Shown here piece after piece: positions 1 through 9,690 of a stretch of 64,000 nucleotides of DNA. The position numbers were made by a program, and so were the translations under genes. The DNA comes from Pseudomonas abietaniphila (GTDB lineage: Bacteria > Pseudomonadota > Gammaproteobacteria > Pseudomonadales > Pseudomonadaceae): the NCBI RefSeq assembly GCF_900100795.1, contig NZ_FNCO01000002.1, positions 682,001 to 746,000 of the forward strand, in the 5' to 3' direction. Position 1 is the first letter of the stretch; every line of letters starts with the position of its first letter. The notes under the pieces are model-generated. The model saw only the letters and a program-made list of their open reading frames with translations, did no database searches and had not been told where the DNA came from.

Positions 1-77
1 AAAAGCTACGAGTTAGCGTTAGTGAGTGTGCGAGCAGAATCCGCTTAAAGCAAATACTTTGTGTTAAGGTCCGCTCC

Positions 78-626
78 ATGGCTATCAAAGAAGGCATTCG
101 CACCGGCGGCCGCAGTGCCCGGGTGCAGACATCGATTCACGCAGCGGTTCGCGACCTGCTGCAAGAACAGGAACGCTCTGCGCTGAGCGTGCCGATGATC
201 GCAGCACGCGCCGGTGTCACACCCTCGACCATCTACCGTCGCTGGGGCGACCTCACGTCCCTGCTGGCTGACGCTGCGGTGGAGCGTTTGCGCCCGGATG
301 AGCCCGTAGACTGCGGCAACCTGCGTGACGATCTGCGCACGTGGGTCGAGGTCTATCTGGAGGAAACCAACTCGGCCCCCGGTCGCGAGATGATGCGCGA
401 CGTGGTCGCCAGCAGCGCGACGCTATGCTCCGGCAAATGCCTGAACATCGTGCGCGATCAGTTGCAGATCATCATTGATCGTGCGCAGGCTCGCGGCGAA
501 CGTAGCCCCGATGCGGACGAACTGATCGACGCGGTCGTCGCACCGATGGTCTATCGCATCCTCTACGCCGAATCAGCGCCGACCCTTGCACGCATGCATC
601 AATTGCTGGATCGCTGTCTGGGATAA
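78..626 (+). CDS. TetR/AcrR family transcriptional regulator
   Basis: A 182-residue one-component repressor-type protein. The N-terminal DNA-binding domain has a helix-turn-helix at about residues 39-58 (IAARAGVTPSTIYRRWGD), which is typical of TetR proteins. The remaining 120 residues are a helical ligand domain with no recognisable specificity. ATG at 78 follows an AAGG stretch. The gene points right and is followed by an unrelated LRR-kinase gene 59 bp downstream, so its target is probably to the left, outside the window. The family is certain; the ligand and regulon are unknown. Confidence 0.85.
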   Translation: MAIKEGIRTGGRSARVQTSIHAAVRDLLQEQERSALSVPMIAARAGVTPSTIYRRWGDLTSLLADAAVERLRPDEPVDCGNLRDDLRTWVEVYLEETNSAPGREMMRDVVASSATLCSGKCLNIVRDQLQIIIDRAQARGERSPDADELIDAVVAPMVYRILYAESAPTLARMHQLLDRCLG

Positions 627-685
627 GCATCCCGCGCGGCAAATCGTTATGATGGCGGGCCCTCGGTCATTGGTGTCTTACCTCC

Positions 686-1972
686 ATGCACACTCTTGCA
701 GACCTGCGCGCCGGCAAGCTGGCGGGCATCAAGCGGCTGGACCTCAGCTGCGGCCTCACTGAATTTCCCGATGACATTTTCAGCCTCAGCAATTCGCTTG
801 AGGTGCTGAACCTCTCCGGCAACCAGTTGAGCGAGCTGCCAGCGGACCTGTACCGACTCAAGCACCTGAAAATCCTGTTCTGCTCCGACAACCTCTTCAC
901 CCGGTTGCCCGAAGCACTGGGTCAGTGCCAGCAGTTGTTCTTCGTGGGTTTCAAAGCCTGTCGCATTCGCGACGTGGCGCCACGTTCGTTGCCCCCTCAC
1001 CTGCGTTCGCTGGTGCTGACCGGCAACTGCATCGAGTCGTTGCCCGAGGAACTGGGCCAGCATCCGCACCTGCAAAAGCTGATGCTGGCCGGCAATCGCC
1101 TGCAAAGCCTGCCTGCCTCGCTGGCGGCGTGCCAGCGCCTGGAACTGGTGCGTCTGGCCGCCAACGACCTTCACCAGCTGCCCGCGTGGCTGCTGCAGAT
1201 GCCCAAACTGGCATGGCTGGCCTTTTCCGGAAATCCACTGAGCGACATCCATGTCGAGGAACCGATCCGCCCGATTCCATGGCACCAGTTGACGCTGCAT
1301 CACGTGCTGGGCGAAGGCGCATCGGGGGTGATCCAGCAGGCTGAATGGCGCGATGAAGACGGGACCGTCCACGATGTCGCGGTCAAACTGTACAAAGGCG
1401 ACTTGACCAGCGATGGCTCGCCGCTGAAAGAAATGGCGGCCTGTATCGCGGCAGGCCAGCACCCCAACCTGATTCCCGTGCTGGGGCAGATCTGCGGTCA
1501 TCCGCAGCAGGCACACGGGCTGGTAATGAAGCTGATCTCCCCGCGTTTCAGCACCCTCGCCCGCCCGCCGAGCCTTGAATCCTGCACCCGCGACGTCTAC
1601 AACGGAACGCGACTGGCCTTGAATACCCTGACGCGCATGGCGGCTGGCATCGCCTCTGCGTGCCGCCACTTGCACGCCCGCGGGATCAACCACGGCGACC
1701 TGTACGCGCATAACATCCTCTGGGACGAAGACGGCAACAGTTTGCTGGGCGACTTTGGCGCTGCCGCGTTTTATCCGGACGAACGGACCGGCGATCGGCT
1801 CGAACGCATCGAAGTTCAGGCCTTCGGGATATTACTCGGGGAGTTATTGGCACGTTGCGATGCGGGGGCTGAACACACCGCCGAATTGAGCGCACTGCAA
1901 ATGCGTTGTGTACAGACCGAGCTGAGCCTTCGCCCTGATTTTGCAGAAATCGAGCGATGCCTTCAGGCCTGA
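686..1972 (+). CDS. Leucine-rich repeat protein fused to a Ser/Thr protein kinase-like domain
   Basis: A 428-residue cytoplasmic-looking protein with no signal peptide or membrane segment. Residues 15-190 are LRR units of the LxxLxLxxNxLxxLP type. Residues about 203-428 are a eukaryotic-like kinase fold: glycine loop GEGASG at 209-214, VAVK with the ATP-binding lysine at 234, catalytic loop HGDLYAHN at 336-343 (HGD replaces HRD, with Asn343 kept) and DFG at 356-358. The core residues suggest an active kinase. The C-terminal lobe is short, and no membrane anchor or extracellular part is present, unlike plant receptor kinases. Substrate and role are unknown. It is transcribed alone, and a long antisense reading frame here is a coding shadow. 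Confidence 0.85.
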   Translation: MHTLADLRAGKLAGIKRLDLSCGLTEFPDDIFSLSNSLEVLNLSGNQLSELPADLYRLKHLKILFCSDNLFTRLPEALGQCQQLFFVGFKACRIRDVAPRSLPPHLRSLVLTGNCIESLPEELGQHPHLQKLMLAGNRLQSLPASLAACQRLELVRLAANDLHQLPAWLLQMPKLAWLAFSGNPLSDIHVEEPIRPIPWHQLTLHHVLGEGASGVIQQAEWRDEDGTVHDVAVKLYKGDLTSDGSPLKEMAACIAAGQHPNLIPVLGQICGHPQQAHGLVMKLISPRFSTLARPPSLESCTRDVYNGTRLALNTLTRMAAGIASACRHLHARGINHGDLYAHNILWDEDGNSLLGDFGAAAFYPDERTGDRLERIEVQAFGILLGELLARCDAGAEHTAELSALQMRCVQTELSLRPDFAEIERCLQA

Positions 1973-2120
1973 GGATTCATCCGGGTGTGAGTCAGCCCTC
2001 ATTCAAGCCTGCGGGAGCGGAGCCGTTCGCGATACAGCATTTCAAACGACACGAGATATCGCCTGAAATACCCTCTCGCGAATGAATTCGCTCACACACG
2101 CGTCAGAGGCAAATCGATAA

Positions 2121-2822
2121 TTAACCCGCCAACCCGACGTACACGTTCTGCACGTCGTCATGGCTGTCGATCGCTTCCAGGAACGCTTCGACTTCTGCCA
2201 TTTGCTCGTCGCTCAGGCCTTCCACCGGGTTTTTCGGGCGATAGCCGATCTTCGCCGACTCGACGGTGAAACCGTATTCCGGAAGCTTCTTGCACACGGC
2301 GTCCAGGTCGGTCGGCTCGGTGTAGAACAGGGTGACGCCTTCATCGCCGGCCTCGACGTCCTGCGCATCCGCCTCGATGGCGGCCTCTTCAGGGTCGGCC
2401 TTGCCATCGCCCGCGGCCTCAATCATGCCCAGATGATCGAAGTCCCAGGTGATCGAACCTGCAGCGCCCATCTGGCCTTTGCGAAAAAGTACACGGATCT
2501 CGGCGACGGTGCGGTTGACGTTGTCGGTCAGGCATTCGACGATCACCGGCACCTTGTGCGGTGCGAAACCTTCGTACGTCACCTTCTCGAAATGCACGTG
2601 TTCACCGGTCAGACCGGCGCCTTTCTTGATCGCGCGCTCAAGGGTTTCACGGGGCATCGAGGCTTTTTTCGCCTGCTCGACGACCAGGCGCAACCGGGCG
2701 TTCATCTCGGGATCAGCGCCGGAACGCGCGGCAATCATGATTTCCTTGGACAGCTTGCCGAAAATACGCCCTTTGGCGTTGGCTGCTGCTTCTTTGTGTT
2801 TGACCTTCCACTGTGCGCCCAT
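2121..2822 (-). CDS. pmpR: YebC/PmpR family transcriptional regulator
   Basis: A 233-residue member of the YebC/PmpR (TACO1-like) family. The start [19 protein letters not shown] and the later [17 protein letters not shown] and [18 protein letters not shown] stretches match what I recall of Pseudomonas aeruginosa PmpR, a regulator of the quinolone-signal receptor gene. Other YebC proteins relieve ribosome stalling, so the molecular role of this paralogue could be DNA- or ribosome-linked. ATG at 2822 is chosen because the conserved N-terminus begins there; the frame stays open 75 bp further upstream without family similarity. It is a single gene, divergent from the VgrG gene. Confidence 0.9.
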   Translation of the reverse strand: MGAQWKVKHKEAAANAKGRIFGKLSKEIMIAARSGADPEMNARLRLVVEQAKKASMPRETLERAIKKGAGLTGEHVHFEKVTYEGFAPHKVPVIVECLTDNVNRTVAEIRVLFRKGQMGAAGSITWDFDHLGMIEAAGDGKADPEEAAIEADAQDVEAGDEGVTLFYTEPTDLDAVCKKLPEYGFTVESAKIGYRPKNPVEGLSDEQMAEVEAFLEAIDSHDDVQNVYVGLAG

Positions 2823-3170
2823 GATTGCTCTCTTGTTCCGATGGCGATTGACCGTCGCGGTCAGCCCGGCATGGCACGCCGGACCGATAACGGTCAATGC
2901 TGAAAAGGGTGACCGATGATGACACGCCGATGCAGGAGCATGGCGACCGGCGCATTTTATACGCGATGGCGACAGATGAAACCCCCGGCGTGCTGCTGTC
3001 GATCAAACCAGGGTCAATAAGTTTCAGAGAAAACACCACTACATTCCTCAGGATATTCAAGCGCGGCGTGTAGTCCGCTTCCGAAAATTTGGAAGCCGCC
3101 CTGCAGTCACCCTATTGTTCTGCCTGTTTTCGTACCCTCTGCACCTCGAATTTTCAAGGTGACACAGCCG
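2823..3170. other. Divergent intergenic region between pmpR and vgrG-like gene
   Basis: About 350 bp without a convincing gene. It must hold the promoters of the two divergent genes. It becomes AT-richer near 3000-3070. An AAGGTGA Shine-Dalgarno sequence at 3156-3162 decides the ATG at 3171 for the right-hand gene. No repeat or hairpin stands out. Confidence 0.5.
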
Positions 3171-5093
3171 ATGCGCGAAGACCCGCACGTGACAATGACC
3201 CTGGCCATCGCCAATGGCCCGAGCAATCTGCAGGTCATCGGCGTCAACGGTCGGGACCGGTTGAATGGCCCTTTCTGCTTTGATGTCGACGTGGTCAGCC
3301 CTGATCCCGGACTCGACTGCACCGCCCTCCTGCAGAACGACGCCTGGTTGCAACTCGGCCTGATCGCGGGTAATTCCCACGGTGTACACGGGCAGATTCA
3401 CACGGCTCACCCTCTTTATCGGGGCCAGGCCCTCAGCCTGTATCGCCTGCGCTTGATGCCCGCCATCCAGCGGCTTGAACGCGCAGTCCGTCGCCGGACG
3501 TTCAACGGTTTGACCGTGCCGCAGATCATTGCCCGCATACTGGGGAGCCATGGTCTAGGGGACGACCACAGCCGTTTCGATCACCTGCTTGGCGTCTACC
3601 CCACCCGCGAGCACTGCGTGCAATACGACGAGAGCGACCTGCACCTCCTGCGCAGGCTCTGCGAGGAAGAAGGCATCAGCTTTCGCTTCGAGCACCACCC
3701 GCAGGGGCATAACGTTGTGTTTTCCGATGACCCGGCCGGCTTCCCCGAGTGGCCACGGGCAGTCGAGATCGATGACCTGGCCGAGCAACTGTCCGTGCGC
3801 ACGTGTTACAGCAGCCAGGCTGGCGAGCTTTACGTCCCTCAAACCTTTCCCGGCGCTGGCGGCCCCATCCAGGCCGACAACCAACCCCTGTGGATGCCCT
3901 TCGAGTCAGCCGTATTCCACGGGCAAATCCAGCAGCTCAGTGGCCGCCAACTGGAGCGTGTGCGCTGTGAGCGGCGGGAAATCATGGGGAGCAGTCGTCA
4001 CCCGTGGTTGCGCAGCGGCGGTGTCATGAGAGTCGATGGGCAGGCAGAAGCCATGCTCAACGACCAATGGTTGATCACGGACGTGCAGCATTCAGGCAAA
4101 CAGCTGGCCCCTCTGCAGCATTGCCCGACCGGCAACGTCATCCAGATCCTTCATGCCGTCGCCGCCGCGCAGTCTTGCGCCCCCATCAGCGCAGCCCGGA
4201 TGCGTGAGACAGCCCTGGAGCAGCCGGCGCTCGCCCGGTATTTCAACGCGTTTCAGGTAATTCCCTGGGCCATGCCGTTTCGCCCCTCGCTGGAGCATGA
4301 CAAACCCTGCCTGATGGGCGCACACCCTGCCACGCAGACCATGGACGGTGCCGACAGGATGGGTCGCGTCAAGGTTCGCTATGACTGGCAACCCAGTGAC
4401 GTAAAACAGGGCGGCGAGGACAGCTGGGCGCGCATCACCCACGACCTCGGGCTTCTTGCGGCGGGTACGCGGCTGAACGTCATGTTTTTCGACGGCGACC
4501 CGGATCAGCCCGTGGTGTGCAGCACCCTCGCCGCTGCCTCACCCGAAACGCAGTTGACCCGAACGCTGCTGTTGGACGGCATCGGCTGTGACAGGCCCGA
4601 TTCGGTCGTTCAGCTGCGTGCCGATCAACACCTACGGGTTAGCAGTCAAACCTCGCTCATCCTGCGAAGCTCGCACGCGACACTCAGCCTCTCCGAAGCC
4701 GGTATCCACCTTGTGCCCCTTGCCGCGACCGATGTCTCGCCCCCGTCCACGTCCGAGGAGCAGATTGAAGTGACCCACGATCTGCGACTGGTGGAGCCCG
4801 CCGACCCGATGCGTCCGTTGCCGCACTGTCAGTGGTACATCGTGCGAATGCCGACGCCGGATCTGGCGCACCTGGCACGCATTGCCCCCGAAGACATCCT
4901 CTTCGAAGGCACCACCGACCTGAACGGCTGGCTGGGCTTGAGTCCGACCGAGTTCTCGCGCCTGCTGGACCTCTATGGTCAGGCGGACACACCGCTGTGT
5001 CTGGTTCATCCAGGGCATTGCCGAACGCTGCGCAGTTGCTTTCATCTAACGCCCACTGCGCAGACGAGCGACGCGGCGCAGGGTCACTCGTAG
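3171..5093 (+). CDS. Type VI secretion VgrG-like spike protein (orphan)
   Basis: About 640 residues. The N-terminal two thirds match the VgrG/gp27-gp44 base: a beta-barrel entry with NGPSNLQVIGVNGRDRLNGPF, then YDESDLHLLRRLCEEEGISFRFEH, which is a strong VgrG signature. A gp5-like OB stretch follows at DRMGRVKVRYDWQ and DQPVVCSTL. The last about 150 residues form a short extension instead of the usual long beta-helix needle. The product would sit at the tip of the type VI secretion tube. No hcp, PAAR, Tap chaperone or effector gene is adjacent, so it is an orphan copy. ATG 3171 is supported by AAGGTGA eight bases upstream; GTG 3159 is also open. Confidence 0.8.
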   Translation: MREDPHVTMTLAIANGPSNLQVIGVNGRDRLNGPFCFDVDVVSPDPGLDCTALLQNDAWLQLGLIAGNSHGVHGQIHTAHPLYRGQALSLYRLRLMPAIQRLERAVRRRTFNGLTVPQIIARILGSHGLGDDHSRFDHLLGVYPTREHCVQYDESDLHLLRRLCEEEGISFRFEHHPQGHNVVFSDDPAGFPEWPRAVEIDDLAEQLSVRTCYSSQAGELYVPQTFPGAGGPIQADNQPLWMPFESAVFHGQIQQLSGRQLERVRCERREIMGSSRHPWLRSGGVMRVDGQAEAMLNDQWLITDVQHSGKQLAPLQHCPTGNVIQILHAVAAAQSCAPISAARMRETALEQPALARYFNAFQVIPWAMPFRPSLEHDKPCLMGAHPATQTMDGADRMGRVKVRYDWQPSDVKQGGEDSWARITHDLGLLAAGTRLNVMFFDGDPDQPVVCSTLAAASPETQLTRTLLLDGIGCDRPDSVVQLRADQHLRVSSQTSLILRSSHATLSLSEAGIHLVPLAATDVSPPSTSEEQIEVTHDLRLVEPADPMRPLPHCQWYIVRMPTPDLAHLARIAPEDILFEGTTDLNGWLGLSPTEFSRLLDLYGQADTPLCLVHPGHCRTLRSCFHLTPTAQTSDAAQGHS

Positions 5094-5134
5094 GGCGTTG
5101 CTGGGTCCGTGCTCAGCCGAGAGCCGTTTGACCG

Positions 5135-5908
5135 TCAGCGATGCTTGAACGTCGGCTCACGTTTTTCAATGAACGCCGCCATGCCTTCCTTCTGATCCTC
5201 GCTGGCAAAGGCGGCGTGGAACACCCGCCGCTCGAAGCGAATGCCTTCGGCCAGACTGACTTCAAAGGCGCGGTTTACGCTTTCCTTGACCATCATCGCC
5301 ACCGGCAATGACTTGGCGGCGATGGTCTGGGCGGCCTTCAATGCCTCTTCGAGCAGTTGCGCTTGCGGCACGATGCGCGCCACCAGCCCTGCACGTTCGG
5401 CTTCAACGGCGTCGATCAAACGCCCCGTGAGGCACATCTCCATGGCTTTCGCTTTGCCGACCGCGCGGGTCAGCCGCTGAGTACCGCCCATGCCCGGCAG
5501 GACGCCCAACTTGATTTCAGGCTGACCAAACCGAGCATTGTCGGCCGCCAGGATGAAGTCGCACATCAATGCCAGCTCACAGCCCCCACCCAGCGCAAAA
5601 CCCGCAACGGCCGCGATGATCGGCTTGCGTCGATTGGCCACGCGGTCACTGTCACTGAACAGGTCGTCGAGGTAAATCTGCGGGTATTTGAGCTCGGCCA
5701 TTTCCTTGATATCAGCGCCCGCCGCGAATGCCTTGGCAGAACCTGTGAGGACAATGCAGCCGATATCCCGGTTGCTCTCCAGCTCGTCCAGCGCATGGTT
5801 AAGTTCGCTGATCAACGTTGAATTCAGGGCATTCAACGCCTCAGGGCGGTTAAGCGTGATGAGCGCGACCCGACCTTGAATCTCTTTGAGGATAGCTGTG
5901 TAACTCAT
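5135..5908 (-). CDS. Enoyl-CoA hydratase/isomerase family protein
   Basis: A 257-residue crotonase-fold protein that hydrates trans-2-enoyl-CoA. The oxyanion-hole segments [13 protein letters not shown] and [16 protein letters not shown] are present, as is the catalytic-loop region with both glutamates ([19 protein letters not shown]). Its size is normal for short-chain enoyl-CoA hydratase. It lies 92 bp downstream of the thiolase gene on the same strand, so it is probably the last gene of the short-chain dehydrogenase-thiolase-hydratase set. Its ATG has no clear Shine-Dalgarno sequence, unlike the two genes upstream. Substrate may be a branched or short acyl-CoA such as tiglyl-CoA, by analogy with isoleucine degradation clusters; that is inference. 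Confidence 0.92.
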   Translation of the reverse strand: MSYTAILKEIQGRVALITLNRPEALNALNSTLISELNHALDELESNRDIGCIVLTGSAKAFAAGADIKEMAELKYPQIYLDDLFSDSDRVANRRKPIIAAVAGFALGGGCELALMCDFILAADNARFGQPEIKLGVLPGMGGTQRLTRAVGKAKAMEMCLTGRLIDAVEAERAGLVARIVPQAQLLEEALKAAQTIAAKSLPVAMMVKESVNRAFEVSLAEGIRFERRVFHAAFASEDQKEGMAAFIEKREPTFKHR

Positions 5909-6000
5909 TGTTATTAATCCACTTTATTATTTTTTCGGGAGCTCGAATCAACCTCATCGAACTTTAAGTATCTTCTACAGGCTATTGATAAATAACGGTT

Positions 6001-7209
6001 TTATACGATTTCAACCGCCATCGCCGTGGCCTCTCCACCGCCGATGCAAATCGCGGCAACACCGCGCTGCAATCCCCGCTGTTTCAATGCATTAAGCAGC
6101 GTCACGAGGATCCTCGCGCCCGAAGCACCGATGGGGTGACCCAATGCACAGGCGCCGCCATTAACGTTGACCTTTTCGTGGGGCAACTCAAGTTTGCTCA
6201 TGGTGACCAACGCCACCACGGCGAAGGCTTCGTTGATCTCGAACAGATCGACCTCCCCCAATGACCATCCGGTTTTGCTCATGAGCGCTTCAATGGCCCC
6301 GATCGGCGCCGTCGGAAACAGTCCCGGCTGGTTCGCGTAACCGGAATGCCCACGGATCACCGCCAACGGCTTCAAGCCCCGGCGCGTGGCTTCAGACTGG
6401 CGCATCAGGGTCAACGCCGCTGCGCCATCGGAAATCGAACTGGAGTTGGCGGCAGTGACGGTGCCGCCTTCGCGGAAGGCCGGTTTCAGTTCAGGAATCT
6501 TGTCGAGTCGTGCCTTGGGCGGCTGCTCGTCCTGGCTGATGGTCTTCTGCTCTTTGCCGACCGTGACCTGGACGGGAACGATCTCCGCCTCAAAGCGGCC
6601 CTGCTTCATGGCGTCCTGAGCGCGCGTCAACGACGCGACGGCAAACGCATCCTGCGCCTGGCGGCTGAACCCTTCGAACGACGCGCACGCTTCGGCGAAG
6701 GTGCCCATCAGCCGTCCACGCTCATAGGCGTCTTCGAGGCCGTCGAAAAACATGTGATCGATAATCTGGCCGTGGCCCATGCGGTAGCCGCTTCGGGCTT
6801 TGTCCAACAGATACGGCGCGTTGGACATGCTTTCCATGCCGCCTGCGACCACCACGTCGGCGCTGCCCGCGAGCAACAGGTCATGGGCCATGATTGCGGC
6901 CTGCATCCCGGACCCGCACATCTTGTTCAGTGTCGTACACAGCGTTCCGTTGCCCAGGCCCGCGCCCAATGCCGCTTGCCTGGCCGGTGCCTGTCCCAGC
7001 CCTGCGGGCAACACGCAACCGAAGAGCACCTGCTCGACGTCCGCTGCGCCGATCCCGGCCCGCTCGACCGCCGCGCGGATCGCGGCCGAACCCAGCTGCG
7101 GCGCAGTGCGGCTCTTCAAATCACCCTGGAAACCGCCCATGGGCGTACGAACGGCACTGACGATGACCACCGGGTCTTCGATCAGCGTCTGGCGTTTGTT
7201 CAGTGACAT
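6001..7209 (-). CDS. Acetyl-CoA C-acyltransferase (thiolase)
   Basis: A 402-residue thiolase. The nucleophilic cysteine is Cys98 in NKMCGSGMQ. The second active-site block is GGACALGHPIGASGARI, and the C-terminal cysteine block is CIGGGEATAMAVE. It cleaves 3-ketoacyl-CoA to acetyl-CoA plus a shortened acyl-CoA, or runs in reverse. A GAGGAGATATCCC leader gives a strong ribosome site for ATG 7209. It is 15 bp downstream of the short-chain dehydrogenase gene, so the two are cotranscribed. The set resembles the isoleucine/2-methyl-branched acyl-CoA cluster of pseudomonads, in which a thiolase splits 2-methylacetoacetyl-CoA. Confidence 0.93.
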   Translation of the reverse strand: MSLNKRQTLIEDPVVIVSAVRTPMGGFQGDLKSRTAPQLGSAAIRAAVERAGIGAADVEQVLFGCVLPAGLGQAPARQAALGAGLGNGTLCTTLNKMCGSGMQAAIMAHDLLLAGSADVVVAGGMESMSNAPYLLDKARSGYRMGHGQIIDHMFFDGLEDAYERGRLMGTFAEACASFEGFSRQAQDAFAVASLTRAQDAMKQGRFEAEIVPVQVTVGKEQKTISQDEQPPKARLDKIPELKPAFREGGTVTAANSSSISDGAAALTLMRQSEATRRGLKPLAVIRGHSGYANQPGLFPTAPIGAIEALMSKTGWSLGEVDLFEINEAFAVVALVTMSKLELPHEKVNVNGGACALGHPIGASGARILVTLLNALKQRGLQRGVAAICIGGGEATAMAVEIV

Positions 7210-7224
7210 GGGATATCTCCTCGA

Positions 7225-7992
7225 TTAGCGCGCCGCCATACGCAGGGCGCCGTCAAGACGGATCACCTCGCCATTGAGCATGCTGTTTTCGATGATGTGA
7301 CGGGCGAGCGCAGCGTATTCATCCGGCCGACCCAGTCGTGGCGGGAATGGAACACCGGCCGACAGGCTTTCACGCACTTGTGGGGTCATGCCCGCCATCA
7401 TCGGGGTTTCAAAAATACCGGGCGCGATGGTCATGACCCGGATGCCAAACCTCGCCAGTTCCCGCGCGGCGGGCAGTGTCAGGCTGGCGATGGCGCCTTT
7501 GGAGGCCGCGTACGCGGCCTGGCCGATCTGCCCGTCGTAGGCCGCCACCGACGCCGTATTGATGATGACGCCGCGTTCTGCCCCCTCGTCAGGAGTGCCT
7601 TCGGCAATGGCTGCCGCCGTGAGGCGCAAGAGATTGAAGCTACCGATGAGGTTGACGTTGATGACACGGCTGAAACTGTCGAGACCGTGAGGGCCTTCCT
7701 TGCCGAGGATTTTTTCCGCACCGACAATGCCGGCGCAATTGATCAGGCCGTTGACCTGACCGAATTCAGCCATGGCGTTATCGACCGCCGCTTTGGCGGC
7801 GCTTTCCTGAGTAATGTCGGTGACACTGGCGCGCGCATTGGCACCCAGTTTCTGGATCTGGCTGTCGAGCGCCTGGGCGTTGATGTCGACCAGCATGACC
7901 CTGGCGCCTGCGTCGATCAGCATCTGTGCCGAGGCCGCGCCCAAGCCGGATGCGCCGCCGCTGACCAGAAATACCTTGCCTTCGATCTGCAT
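7225..7992 (-). CDS. SDR-family 3-hydroxyacyl-CoA dehydrogenase (HSD17B10 type)
   Basis: A 255-residue short-chain dehydrogenase/reductase. The NAD-binding motif is GGASGLGAA near residue 12, with Asp in MLVDI favouring NAD. The active-site triad is Ser in [10 protein letters not shown] plus YAASKG with Tyr and Lys. The overall sequence, including the C-terminus [14 protein letters not shown], resembles type II (HSD10-like) 3-hydroxyacyl-CoA dehydrogenase. It is the first gene of the left-going beta-oxidation set, just ahead of the thiolase. It likely oxidises a 3-hydroxyacyl-CoA to the 3-keto form. Confidence 0.88.
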   Translation of the reverse strand: MQIEGKVFLVSGGASGLGAASAQMLIDAGARVMLVDINAQALDSQIQKLGANARASVTDITQESAAKAAVDNAMAEFGQVNGLINCAGIVGAEKILGKEGPHGLDSFSRVINVNLIGSFNLLRLTAAAIAEGTPDEGAERGVIINTASVAAYDGQIGQAAYAASKGAIASLTLPAARELARFGIRVMTIAPGIFETPMMAGMTPQVRESLSAGVPFPPRLGRPDEYAALARHIIENSMLNGEVIRLDGALRMAAR

Positions 7993-8126
7993 GATGGTGT
8001 CTTCCCTACACTGTTTTTATTTTGGTTTTTAGCCGGAGCAGGGAAATACTCCGCTCTGTCGCCCCGATGGGCAATAGTCAAAGCGCGCAACGGCGGTGGT
8101 GCTTTTAGACAGTCGTCCGTGCCGCG

Positions 8127-9521
8127 CTATGCCTTGCGCTGCAGTACCGCAGCGCCGGACTGTGCCGACAAACGCCGGTTGTCCAGCAATGCCAACAGCG
8201 CAATTATCGCCACCCCGATAAAGGTCAGTTGGAAATCCGGCGTGTGCGCCTGCCCTTCGTTCCCGTGCAGGTACATCGCGCCGCGCAGCAACAGTGCGGC
8301 AATCGCGACGCCCAAGCCCATGCTCAGCTGAAAGAACATGCTGAACATCGTCGAGGCGTCGCTCATCTGTGCTTTGGGCACGTCGGCAAACCCCAAGGTG
8401 TTGAACGCGGTGAACTGCATGGACCGCGACAGCCCGCCCACGAACAGGATCAGCAGGATCAACGGCCAACCCATGTGTTCATCGAGCAGCGCGCAGGCAG
8501 CGATGGCCAACACGCCGATCACGCCGTTGATCATCAGCACAGGCCGGAATCCCCAACGCTGCATGATCGCCGTGGTAAACGGCTTCATCGCCAGGTTACC
8601 CGCGAACACGCCCAACACCAGCAGGCCGGAATCAAAGGCCGACAAGCCAAACCCGAGCTGAAACATCAGGGGCAGCAGAAACGGCAACGTGCTGATGGCG
8701 ATGCGGAACAGCGAGCCGCCGAACAGGCTGACGCTGAACGTGCGGATGCCGATCACCGAGACGTTCATCAGCGGTTGTTCGCGCTTGCGCATATGGGCCC
8801 ACGCTAAAGCGCCGCTGGTGAGCCCCAACGCGGTCACGAGCAGTCCCGGCCATTGGCTGGAACGTCCTTGGCCGAGCATTTCCATACCGTACAGCAAGGC
8901 CGTACAGGCGACGCCCAACAACACAAAACCACCGACATCGAAGGTGCGCTGGCTGACCTCGTTGCGCCGGGGAATCAGCACCCACGTGGCGATCAAGGCA
9001 AGCACGCCCAGCGGCAGGTTCAGGTAAAAGATCCATGGCCAGGACGCATGGGTCACGATGAAACCGCCCAGCGGCGGACCCAGCACGGGCGCCACCAGAC
9101 CCGGCCAGGTAATGAGTGAAATGACCCGCACCAGGTCCTTCTTTTCGGTCGCGCGCATTACCGCGAGGCGTCCAACTGGCACCATCATGGCGCCACTGAT
9201 GCCCTGCAACACGCGCGCCGCGACGAAGCTTTCCAGACCGGTGCTGATGCCGCACAGCAGCGACGACACCGTAAACAACACGATCGCACCACCAAACACC
9301 CGTCGGGACCCGAAGCGGTCGGCCAGCCACCCACTGATCGGGATGAATGCGGCAATGGCGAGCATGTAGGCGCTCATGCCGATATTGAGGTCCACCGCCG
9401 CTACGCCAAAGGTCCTGGCCATTTCCGGCAACGCGGTGGCGATGACGGTGGCGTCGAGGTTTTCCATGAAAAACGTGACCGCCACCAGCAGAGCGATCAG
9501 CGTCGATTGGCGTTGAGACAT
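8127..9521 (-). CDS. MFS transporter, DHA2 (EmrB/QacA-like) drug-efflux type
   Basis: A 464-residue inner-membrane protein with about 14 hydrophobic segments. The first helix carries FMENLDATVIATALPEM, the DHA2 family signature, followed by WLADRFGSRRVF between helices 2 and 3. ATG 9521 is preceded by GAGGA at eight bases. It is divergent from the AroE-like gene, and the 243-bp gap between them contains the candidate quinate-cluster operator. It may therefore be co-regulated and export an aromatic or hydroaromatic compound. The drug-efflux class is clear; the substrate is unknown. Confidence 0.88.
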   Translation of the reverse strand: MSQRQSTLIALLVAVTFFMENLDATVIATALPEMARTFGVAAVDLNIGMSAYMLAIAAFIPISGWLADRFGSRRVFGGAIVLFTVSSLLCGISTGLESFVAARVLQGISGAMMVPVGRLAVMRATEKKDLVRVISLITWPGLVAPVLGPPLGGFIVTHASWPWIFYLNLPLGVLALIATWVLIPRRNEVSQRTFDVGGFVLLGVACTALLYGMEMLGQGRSSQWPGLLVTALGLTSGALAWAHMRKREQPLMNVSVIGIRTFSVSLFGGSLFRIAISTLPFLLPLMFQLGFGLSAFDSGLLVLGVFAGNLAMKPFTTAIMQRWGFRPVLMINGVIGVLAIAACALLDEHMGWPLILLILFVGGLSRSMQFTAFNTLGFADVPKAQMSDASTMFSMFFQLSMGLGVAIAALLLRGAMYLHGNEGQAHTPDFQLTFIGVAIIALLALLDNRRLSAQSGAAVLQRKA

Positions 9522-9638
9522 CAATACGGTCCTCGAATAGCGAAGGCAGGCGGCACCTTAGAGTATCTGCTTCGCCGGCTTTCGCGCAGACCGAAATGAC
9601 CTTAGATCGACATCACCTCAGACCGTCACGAATCGGTA

Positions 9639-9658
9639 TTGGGCGATTATCGAACGCA
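9639..9658 (+). promoter_or_regulatory. Candidate operator of the quinate/shikimate cluster
   Basis: A 20-bp site containing the odd dyad CGAT-T-ATCG inside GGGCGATTATCGAAC. The same 20 bp recur with one mismatch, in inverse orientation, at 13449-13468 in the quiC/MFS divergent promoter. A partial copy, CGATTATGA, lies at 11361-11369 upstream of the TetR gene. The position between two divergent genes suits a repressor operator. A second shared block lies at 9691-9711. Confidence 0.55.
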
Positions 9659-9690
9659 TTGCTGTGCATGGGACTGTTCAGCACTTCTGC

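Noticed and set aside
647..1711. 354-codon minus-strand frame opposite the LRR-kinase gene
   Set aside because: Its composition mirrors the repeat-rich sense strand and it shows no domain of its own.
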